A stretch of DNA of 64,000 nucleotides. Origin: an uncultured Helicobacter sp. GTDB taxonomy: Bacteria > Campylobacterota > Campylobacteria > Campylobacterales > Helicobacteraceae. Position numbers and translations under genes: made by a program. The stretch is from positions 1 to 64,000 of the forward strand of contig CASFZH010000025.1 in the NCBI GenBank assembly GCA_949299115.1, written 5' to 3'. Under the pieces are notes generated by a model. That model was given only the letters and a program-made list of their open reading frames with translations, was not told where the DNA came from and did no database searches. Of the stretch, positions 56,870 through 64,000 are shown piece by piece (the first letter of the stretch is position 1; each line of letters opens with the position of its first letter).

Positions 56870-57096
56870 TTGGATATTTCAGCTAACACCTCAAACTAGA
56901 ATCGAAAATCTAGTCATAGGAAATCTAGAATCAAAAACAATCTTAAATACCTCGCAAATAACCATATAACCGAAATCTCACTTTTTAAGCCTCAAATTCA
57001 TCGTGCAACAATGCACGTTTTCCAATCTCATTAAATAATCACCTTACATTGTGTTATAATTATAATCTCTGCAATAAATTTGATGTGAGGAGCAAT

Positions 57097-58281
57097 ATGC
57101 ACAATACGGATTTGATTTCTTTTAGCATTATTGTATTATTAATCGTGATTGCACCGTATATCAGTCGTTTTACTCGTATTCCCATAGCAGTCGTGGAGAT
57201 TCTTATTGGAACTATTGCTTGTTATTTTGGACTCTTTAAAAGTTCAGAAACAATAAAAACTGTCGCACATATAAGTTTCTTATATCTTATGTTTTTAGCT
57301 GGTATGGAAGTAGATTTACGTGGATTTAGTAAACTTGGAAAAGTATTTTACAAAAAAGCTATTATATACTTCATAACATTATATCTTCTAGCTTTTTTAA
57401 TTGTTGTAGTATGCAATCTTGAATGGATTTATGTAGCAATTTTTCCTGTTATGAGTTTAGGAATGATTATGACCTTAATACGAGATTATGGGAAAAATAA
57501 AAAATGGCTAGATATTGCCTTAAAGATAGGGATTGTAGGAGAATTAGTTAGCATTACTGCTCTTGTTACGGTGCAAAATGCTTATTCACAAGTTGAATCC
57601 ATAGGACATTCATGGGCTTTTTATAAGGCATTTATCGTACTTAGCATTTTTGTGTTAACTTTTATCGTACTTTTTCGTATTGGAAAAATCGTCTTTTGGT
57701 GGAAACCAACATTAAAACTTTGGTTTATGCCAACAAATGATGACAACAATCAAGACATTCGCTTTAGCTTTATGCTCTTTTTTGTGCTTATTGGAATCAC
57801 AAATCTCATAGGTATAGAAGATGTCTTAGGGGCTTTTTTGGCTGGTATGGTTGTAGCGACCTTTTTTGCCTATAAGCATGATATGGTACATAAGCTTAAT
57901 GATGTCGGATTTGGATTTTTTGTCCCACTATTTTTTATATATGTTGGTTCAACATTAAAAATAGAGGAAATTTTACAGGATTACCGTATAGTTATAAATG
58001 GAATCTCTATTGCTTTTGGCATGCTATTTGTGCGTCTTATCGCCGCAAATGTCGCTTTTGGGTCATATTTTAAAAGCATAAAAAATACAACATTATTTGC
58101 CCTAAGTGATTGTATGCCGCTAACATTTTTAGTCGCTGTGGCAACTCTTGGATTAGGACTTAATGCCATAAACCAATCTCAATACTACTCTTTAATCATT
58201 GCAGCTTCTTTTGAAGGTGTGTTTTTTACAATTTTTATCAAAATTATCGTCTATACTATAAAACCTACACGAAAAAAATAA
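57097..58281 (+). CDS. Cation:proton antiporter, CPA2 (KefB/Na+:H+) family
   Basis: This 394-residue inner membrane protein has about 12 hydrophobic helices with the CPA2 character: TRIPIAVVEILIGTIACYFG near the start, FLYLMFLAGMEVDLRGF, and LGAFLAGMVVATF followed by GFGFFVPLFFIYVGSTL. It exchanges Na+ or K+ for protons and should aid pH or salt homeostasis. No TrkA-N regulatory domain follows the membrane part. The ATG at 57097 has GAGGAG upstream and is preferred over an earlier frame without one. Confidence 0.88.
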   Translation: MHNTDLISFSIIVLLIVIAPYISRFTRIPIAVVEILIGTIACYFGLFKSSETIKTVAHISFLYLMFLAGMEVDLRGFSKLGKVFYKKAIIYFITLYLLAFLIVVVCNLEWIYVAIFPVMSLGMIMTLIRDYGKNKKWLDIALKIGIVGELVSITALVTVQNAYSQVESIGHSWAFYKAFIVLSIFVLTFIVLFRIGKIVFWWKPTLKLWFMPTNDDNNQDIRFSFMLFFVLIGITNLIGIEDVLGAFLAGMVVATFFAYKHDMVHKLNDVGFGFFVPLFFIYVGSTLKIEEILQDYRIVINGISIAFGMLFVRLIAANVAFGSYFKSIKNTTLFALSDCMPLTFLVAVATLGLGLNAINQSQYYSLIIAASFEGVFFTIFIKIIVYTIKPTRKK

Positions 58282-58761
58282 ACATAATCTTAAGAAAATG
58301 ATGAATCAATATAATTGTTTCAATCCTCGTAGTCTTTAGTATTTTCAAGTATTTCTTTTCTCTCTATTCTATTTCATTTTGGTTTTAGTATCTCTATGAG
58401 TCGTGTAGAAATAATTATGCAATAATAGCCTAGTTTATCACGCCTTTTTGTCTTGTAGCTTCTATCTTTCCATATCAACATTTTAATTTTATTTATCATT
58501 ATTATTAATTTTTGGGAATCTGTAATGTGAATTGCACTATTTCTTGTAAAATCTATGGCTTTAGATTCTAATTTTCTATTAATTGCCTAGTATCTCATAA
58601 GCACATACTTTTCTTGTATTCATTATTAGGATATTTATGACTTTCTATCATATTTTACAAAGCTCATGATAGCTACATGTTACTATAATTACATATTCTT
58701 TACTAAAACATAGATACATTCATCTTTGATATTTTGTGAGATTTACTCTATATTTCATAGA
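58282..58761. other. 480-bp intergenic region
   Basis: AT-rich sequence between the convergent antiporter and hldE genes. No gene or clear hairpin terminator was recognised. Confidence 0.45.
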
Positions 58762-60186
58762 TTACGATTGTGCAATATTTTGTATTTTCTTAATGATATG
58801 TGTCGTGCTTCTTTCCTCAATAAAATCAATTAATTCTACAGACTTAGCATATTTTGCCCCAACCACCTCTTTATTAGCATAATCTGCACCTTTTACCAAT
58901 ACAGACGGACGTATCTTAGCAATCAAATTCTCTGGTGTATCAGTATCAAAAATAATCACATAACTCACACATGCTAATCCTGCTAAGACCATAGCTCTAT
59001 CATGTTGTGCATTAATAGGGCGACTATTCCCCTTTAATCGCCTCACAGATTCATCACTATTCAATCCAACAATTAAGACATCGCCTAACTTTCTTGCTTT
59101 CTCAAGATAACTTACATGTCCATAATGCAAAATATCAAAACAACCATTAGTAAAAACTACTTTTTTATGTTGCAAAATATCCTCAATATCACTTAAATGT
59201 GCAATAATTTTTGACTTGGCATCTTTAATGACACGGCGAGGTGCAAGGAAATCTTGGATTTCACCTAGACTTGCGGTAGCACTACCAAGTTTCCCTATTA
59301 CGACTGCTGCTGCGGCATTTGCAAACGTGGTAGCTTGGCTAAGATTAGCACCTTGTGCTAACTGTAGGGCTAAAGCAGCGATTACTGTATCCCCAGCTCC
59401 ACTTACATCATAAACTTCCCTTGCAATTGTTGGCTTCTTATGTAACACTTCATTACTATCCAAATACCCTATTCCATCTTCACTTAAAGTAATAAGAGGA
59501 TAGGACACATGACAAAGAGTACGTAATTCTTTAAGACAATCAGATAATGTTATATCATCGCAAATCGTTATACCTGTAGCTTCCATAGCCTCCTTTTTAT
59601 TAGGCGTAAGCAAAGTCGCATTTTTATATTTTGCGTAATTTGTGCCTTTAGGATCACATAAGACGGGTATAGCAAAGCTATTAGCTAATTTAATGAGCTT
59701 TTGTGTAAAACTATCACTCAACACACCTTTCAAATAATCACTTAGAATCATGCAATCATATTGGACAATAGTACTTTGTATGCTTTCAAACATTTCCTCA
59801 TATATATTGGGTTCAAGATTATGTGTGGCTTCTTTATCAATGCGTAACATCTGATGTTTAACAGACATAACGCGTGTTTTTATGGTTGTCGGGCGATTTG
59901 ATTTATAACAATGTGCTTGAATACCCTTATTTATCAAACAATCACGCAATAATAAACCTTCTGCATCATTACCAATAGCCCCATAAATACTCACTTGAGA
60001 ATCCATTGCAATCAAATTGTTTGCCACATTACATGCTCCACCAAGGCTAAAATCCTCCTTTTCAATCCTTACAACTGGCACTGGAGCTTCTGGTGAAAGC
60101 TTATTGGCACTTCCCCAAATATATTTATCAAGCATCAAATCGCCAATGATAATAATATGAGTGGCTTTATGTTGTTGTATTACCAT
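58762..60186 (-). CDS. hldE: Bifunctional heptose-7-phosphate kinase / heptose-1-phosphate adenylyltransferase
   Basis: HldE carries two steps of ADP-heptose synthesis for the lipopolysaccharide inner core. The 474-residue protein has an N-terminal ribokinase-like domain (GDLMLDKYIWGSANKLSPEAPVPV, LGGACNVANNL, catalytic DVSGAGDT) and a C-terminal nucleotidyltransferase (FTNGCFDILHYGHVSYL with the HxGH motif, GLNSDESVRRLKG). Length and domain order are normal. Its start overlaps the end of hldD by seven bases, so the pair is coupled. ADP-heptose and its precursor are known activators of host ALPK1 signalling. Confidence 0.97.
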   Translation of the reverse strand: MVIQQHKATHIIIIGDLMLDKYIWGSANKLSPEAPVPVVRIEKEDFSLGGACNVANNLIAMDSQVSIYGAIGNDAEGLLLRDCLINKGIQAHCYKSNRPTTIKTRVMSVKHQMLRIDKEATHNLEPNIYEEMFESIQSTIVQYDCMILSDYLKGVLSDSFTQKLIKLANSFAIPVLCDPKGTNYAKYKNATLLTPNKKEAMEATGITICDDITLSDCLKELRTLCHVSYPLITLSEDGIGYLDSNEVLHKKPTIAREVYDVSGAGDTVIAALALQLAQGANLSQATTFANAAAAVVIGKLGSATASLGEIQDFLAPRRVIKDAKSKIIAHLSDIEDILQHKKVVFTNGCFDILHYGHVSYLEKARKLGDVLIVGLNSDESVRRLKGNSRPINAQHDRAMVLAGLACVSYVIIFDTDTPENLIAKIRPSVLVKGADYANKEVVGAKYAKSVELIDFIEERSTTHIIKKIQNIAQS

Positions 60187-61439
60187 ATCTTTTTTCCTTG
60201 CATGATATCTTCATAAATAGTTTGAATATGTGGAACATAATCTTTTATTCCATCTTCAAGAGTATAACGTGGTGTATAATTTGGTAAAAAATTATGAGAA
60301 TCAGCTAAGGTATGATTCTGAAAAAAAGGATATGGGTTTTTGATATATTCTATATTGCACTCTATTTGCAATTCCTTTTTTAGAATCTCCACAATATCAT
60401 TATAACTCCTTGATATACCAAATCCCACATTATAAATCGCGCCATGTTGTAACCATTCTTGCATAATTGTTTCTGCTTTTTCTTTAAAGGTATTTCCAAA
60501 TATTGTTTTTATATTCATTTCTTGTAATGGTGGTTCTTTTGGCATACTCACATCATTAAAAGTTTTGTGGATTCGCTGCCATTCTAATGTTTGCTTTGCA
60601 CTATCACGTAATCCATACACTAATTCAATGATTTCTAAAGCTTTCATATTAGCTGCTATGACGTCTTCTATATATACAAAATCTCGTTGCTGTTCTCCAA
60701 ACTCAAAAAGTTTTACAACTTTATTTTGCAAAGCTTGTAATGCAAGCTGCAAAATCATAGAAGAAGTTTTGTGTTTGTAAAACTCATTCCTTCCATAAAC
60801 ATTAAAATAACGCAATCCAATAATAGCCACCCCTCTTTTTTGCAAAAGTTCCTGAAAACGCACATTTTCTCTATCCATACAAAGCTTTGAATATCCATAA
60901 ATATTTTCTGGAATCTCATTTATTCCGACACTATTTGGTGCTTTGGTATTACCATATACTGCTGCTGAACTAGCATAAATAATATGAGAATTATGCTGTA
61001 AAGCAAGCTTTATAAGATTCTTAAATGCTTGCAAGTTAACATGTAAAATATGCTTCATATCCATACATGTTGTGTCCGACACTGCTGCTTGATGAAAAAT
61101 ATAATCAATCTTACTGTTATTTTTATAGACATACCGTATATCTTGAAGACTCGCAATATCCAATGGTAAAACCTCAACATTTGGATATAAAACTAAATTT
61201 TTAAAATGCCCCAAAGTCTTTGGATTCCCGTTAGAAAATTGCAATTCATCACGAAAATAATCAAGTGCTAGAATCTTGCATTTCGGGTGATTTTGTGCAA
61301 AATATGCCACCAAATTACTTCCAATAAATCCTGCGGCCCCTGTAATCATTATCGTTTTGGAAGAAAGATTAAGGCTATCATATCGCTTTAATGTGTCATT
61401 TTTTGATGATTCTTGTTGAACAGTATCTAATTGTGCCAT
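60180..61439 (-). CDS. hldD: ADP-L-glycero-D-manno-heptose-6-epimerase with internal insertion
   Basis: HldD performs the last step in making the ADP-heptose precursor of the LPS core. The SDR fold is clear: NADP-binding TGAAGFIGSNL near residue 33, IFHQAAVSDT, and the catalytic YGYSK (Tyr181, Lys185). At 419 residues it is about 90 longer than usual. A 27-residue lead precedes the first strand, and roughly 60 extra residues (about 270-332, Glu/Lys/Met-rich) lie between NMKALE and GAIYNVGFG. The frame is unbroken, so both extras are probably translated. gmhA and gmhB are not adjacent, unlike in H. pylori. Confidence 0.95.
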   Translation of the reverse strand: MAQLDTVQQESSKNDTLKRYDSLNLSSKTIMITGAAGFIGSNLVAYFAQNHPKCKILALDYFRDELQFSNGNPKTLGHFKNLVLYPNVEVLPLDIASLQDIRYVYKNNSKIDYIFHQAAVSDTTCMDMKHILHVNLQAFKNLIKLALQHNSHIIYASSAAVYGNTKAPNSVGINEIPENIYGYSKLCMDRENVRFQELLQKRGVAIIGLRYFNVYGRNEFYKHKTSSMILQLALQALQNKVVKLFEFGEQQRDFVYIEDVIAANMKALEIIELVYGLRDSAKQTLEWQRIHKTFNDVSMPKEPPLQEMNIKTIFGNTFKEKAETIMQEWLQHGAIYNVGFGISRSYNDIVEILKKELQIECNIEYIKNPYPFFQNHTLADSHNFLPNYTPRYTLEDGIKDYVPHIQTIYEDIMQGKKIW

Positions 61440-61561
61440 GACATTACCTTATAGTTTTTTTGCTTATCATTGTATCATATTTTATTGTAAATTGCTTTAC
61501 GATTCTAAAGTGTTGTATATCTAATCATAGCCTATTGCCTATGTTGATTTCAGCATTGCTA

Positions 61562-62659
61562 CTAATGCCATGTAAGAGTCTTAAAATGCATTTTTTTATA
61601 ACGTCCAAATTGACCAATCACATGTATATGTATACGAGAAAGCTTTGCAATTTTCTGTAACATAGTAAGATATTTTGGTGAGAAACTAAAAAGCAATTCA
61701 TATTCTTCTCCACTTTGATATATTTCTTTTTGTATCGGTCTGAATGCTTTAAACTGCAAAGAATTGAGGGACTCCAAACGTCGAATCTCATTTGCCAATC
61801 CATCACTTATATCCATGCAAGCATGAATAGCTTTTTTAGCTTTTACCATAAAATTACATCGTAACACAGGATTCATAAAGCGTATATGTCTATTGCGAGA
61901 TTCTATCGCATGAGCTGGGATTTTATTGATTGTAGCACCATATCGCAAAAGATTTCTTAATGTTTTAAGACTGCTACCAATATTTGTCTTCCTACTGCTT
62001 GTATAAGCTAAAAAATCTCCACATTGCACACTTTTCCTAGATAGGTATTGACTGCATAATTTACCAATTAAAGTAATATGGAATCCCAATGCATCTCCCT
62101 TTGTCGTATCACCACCAATAACAAAAATTCCATACTGTTTACATACTGATTGTATGCCTTGCACTATTTCTAAAATAGATGTTTTTTGTAAATTATGGGG
62201 CAATGTAATTGCTAAAAGAGCATAGAGAGGTAAAGCACCAGAGCCAATAATATCAGAGATATTAACAAGAAAGGCTTTTCGTGCGAGACTTTCATAACTT
62301 AGCCACTGATTTGGCATAACATATCGCCATAATTGTGTAGTGTGGTTATGGTATTCATAATGTTGCATAACGCTTGAAAGATTGGGTATCTGTTTATGAA
62401 TGCAATATCGTGATGAAGCATGCGATGAAATCGGTTTGCATGTTATTTGATGATATGGCATTTGTAAAGAATCGTGTATGCAACGAAAATGTATATTCTC
62501 CACAAAACTATCCATTGCAATAACATAACGATTCTGTTTATTATTTGCATGAATTGCTTTTGAACTCAAAAGTCCCGCGAGCAAATAACAATCATCATCT
62601 AGTGTTTTTGTAATACCGCTTTGCATAAGAGAATGCAAAAAAAAATTTTCCATATCCAT
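61562..62659 (-). CDS. thiL: Thiamine-monophosphate kinase
   Basis: ThiL phosphorylates thiamine monophosphate to the active diphosphate, needed among others by PorB in this window. The protein shows the AIR-synthase-like features ITKTLDDDCYLLAG, VIAMDSFVENIHF, LVNISDIIGSGALPLY, VIGGDTTKGD, CMDISDGLANEI and SGEEYELLFSF. The start at 62659 lies five bases after AAGGAGG, giving 365 residues. That is longer than typical (about 325), owing to a His/Tyr-rich insertion of about 50 residues between the first metal-binding block and SYESLARKA. Confidence 0.92.
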   Translation of the reverse strand: MDMENFFLHSLMQSGITKTLDDDCYLLAGLLSSKAIHANNKQNRYVIAMDSFVENIHFRCIHDSLQMPYHQITCKPISSHASSRYCIHKQIPNLSSVMQHYEYHNHTTQLWRYVMPNQWLSYESLARKAFLVNISDIIGSGALPLYALLAITLPHNLQKTSILEIVQGIQSVCKQYGIFVIGGDTTKGDALGFHITLIGKLCSQYLSRKSVQCGDFLAYTSSRKTNIGSSLKTLRNLLRYGATINKIPAHAIESRNRHIRFMNPVLRCNFMVKAKKAIHACMDISDGLANEIRRLESLNSLQFKAFRPIQKEIYQSGEEYELLFSFSPKYLTMLQKIAKLSRIHIHVIGQFGRYKKMHFKTLTWH

Positions 62660-62748
62660 ACATGCCTCCTTAACAAAGCATATTTTACATGATTTTTTAT
62701 AAAAAATCATGTTATAATTCTGTAAAAATGCAACTTTAGAGAACTTAG

Positions 62749-63696
62749 ATGTCTAACGCCTATCACAAAGAATATCCGCATAATGACTCCACATCCACTA
62801 CAACACATGATAATACCAATATTCAAGAAGAAATTGCTGTATCGCAAAACTCTCATTATACAAAAGATCCGCACACCACGTCTCAAAGCGATACACACAA
62901 ACAGACGACACCATCTCATACAAAACATCTTGCAAATCCAGTGCATTTGATATTAGAAAACCCAAATCACGATGATGAAAAAAGCGATGACATTCCAAGT
63001 GATATAGCACATGAAATCATCATGCCTCTCACAACACACACAGATGATAAAGAAGTATCAATACCTCATTCACAAGAATTTGAATCTCCATCATCACCTA
63101 TTACCACGCAAGATACACATAATCCAGATAAGGTGTCTCAAGAAGACAAACAAATAGATTCAGATAATACACAATTGCAAACACCCAATCCACAAGCTAA
63201 TCAAGTCGCCACACCAGACAATCCAATAGACACCACAATAACGCAATATGATGACACACAGACCACACAAAAACACAAACCACAATATACTTCTGTCCTC
63301 CATGCTGACCAATTAGACCTACATGATGCACCAAATTCAGAATCGCAACAAGACACATCGCTTCCAAATAATGCCATTAATGACATATTCATTCAAGACA
63401 TTGTATATAATAAACAAACAAGCAAAAATAAGAAAAAGATTAAAAAAGTAAAAAAATATAAGCAAAATTGGAACTACATTCTGTATTCAAAAAGACTTTT
63501 TGCTGGCATCGTTATTATTGCAAGTTTTATTGGACTATACGGAGGATATTTACTATTTGGCACCACATCTTTTGAAGTATTATGGCAACTTCATCAAGCA
63601 AAAAATGTGATGATAAAAGAAATAGAAGAAAGTCGTATAGAAAATGCACAACTACAAAAAAAAGTTTTAGAATTACAATCTCTAGAGCCAAAATAA
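62749..63696 (+). CDS. FtsB/DivIC-like septum protein with long disordered N terminus
   Basis: The 315-residue protein begins with about 220 residues of hydrophilic Ser/Thr/Gln/Asp/His-rich sequence without predicted structure. A Lys-rich stop-transfer patch (residues 226-240), one membrane helix (about 250-270) and a short coiled coil (EIEESRIENAQLQKKVLELQ) follow. Helix, FGTTSFEVLWQL junction and coil match the septum-formation-initiator family (FtsB/DivIC), which bridges FtsL and FtsQ. The N terminus would be cytoplasmic and the coil periplasmic. Homology of the C-terminal 70 residues is inferred from pattern only. Confidence 0.65.
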   Translation: MSNAYHKEYPHNDSTSTTTHDNTNIQEEIAVSQNSHYTKDPHTTSQSDTHKQTTPSHTKHLANPVHLILENPNHDDEKSDDIPSDIAHEIIMPLTTHTDDKEVSIPHSQEFESPSSPITTQDTHNPDKVSQEDKQIDSDNTQLQTPNPQANQVATPDNPIDTTITQYDDTQTTQKHKPQYTSVLHADQLDLHDAPNSESQQDTSLPNNAINDIFIQDIVYNKQTSKNKKKIKKVKKYKQNWNYILYSKRLFAGIVIIASFIGLYGGYLLFGTTSFEVLWQLHQAKNVMIKEIEESRIENAQLQKKVLELQSLEPK

Positions 63697-64000
63697 TATC
63701 AAAAATACTTATCATATTAAAAATAATTACAATCTTGATTCTAAAAATAGTTGCTATATTACACATAGATAGCAATATTACAGACATTGACTATTAGCTT
63801 AATAAACCAAATTATTAACATTCCATTACCATAACACTCTAAATAATCTCACAAAGTTATATCGCAATCACAAAAGAAAGGGTATGGTTATGATACAGGA
63901 TTAATGATACGGAGCAACACAATGGGCTTTTTACAATATCAGTATGCTATTTTATGCCATATTCATATTTTGTAAAACATCTTACCTCAATGTTATTCAA
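63697..64000. other. Terminal non-coding stretch
   Basis: No gene is supported in the last 300 bases. Small open frames here are AT-rich shadows without ribosome sites. Confidence 0.4.

Noticed and set aside
62707-62946. A cysteine-rich 79-codon frame on the - strand over the FtsB-like gene
   Set aside because: It is the antisense of a low-complexity Ser/Thr/His-rich region and has no ribosome site.

Overview
The window looks like a chromosome segment from an enterohepatic-type Helicobacter (Campylobacterota). The base composition is AT-rich. The proteins match the genus closely: a receiver-less CheB, PldA, a MagIII-type glycosylase, the PorCDAB pyruvate:ferredoxin oxidoreductase, a 307-residue class II aldolase, HldD/HldE, Hcp-like Sel1 proteins, porin-like outer membrane proteins and homopolymeric contingency tracts. 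The species is not resolved. No tRNA, rRNA or intact insertion sequence was recognised.

Layout. 1-800: decayed regulator fragments. 0.8-7 kb: cheR-cheB, pdxJ, pldA, and a DUF485-actP acetate uptake pair. 7.7-14.1 kb: magIII with an uncharacterised cold-shock-like/coiled-coil gene, then a giant ftsK. 14.7-20.6 kb: a phase-variable FkbM methyltransferase, fba, porCDAB. 20.6-22.1 kb: decayed genes. 22.1-28.3 kb: Sel1 protein, two unknown envelope proteins, a CitMHS transporter paired with a porin. 28.3-29.9 kb: non-coding. 29.9-38.7 kb: a complete type II-C CRISPR-Cas locus. It has 49 repeats and 48 spacers on the + strand, a predicted tracrRNA directly after the last repeat, and convergent cas9-cas1-cas2 on the - strand. 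38.9-48.8 kb: SPOR-NlpC/P60 hydrolase, radical SAM protein, outer membrane protein, panC, an NSS transporter, a TonB-dependent receptor. 49.5-55.2 kb: a five-gene 2-aminoethylphosphonate uptake and degradation operon. 55.4-56.9 kb: a broken SGNH-like gene filled with Ser/Glu repeats. 57-63.7 kb: CPA2 antiporter, hldE-hldD, thiL, and an FtsB/DivIC-like gene with a long disordered head.

The most informative region is the CRISPR locus. A 27-nt anti-repeat with its own -35/-10 sits exactly where a tracrRNA should start. Three families of near-duplicate spacers differ at positions that are synonymous or conservative when the complement is translated in one continuous frame. The array therefore appears to have sampled the same protein-coding sites repeatedly from diverging phages or mobile elements. 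Other themes are slippage-prone homopolymer tracts (one in a gene, three about 40-55 bp upstream of starts), a very frequent AGATTCT/AGAATCT heptamer that has colonised some coding regions, and large low-complexity extensions in two division proteins. All calls rest on reading the sequence; no database search was run.
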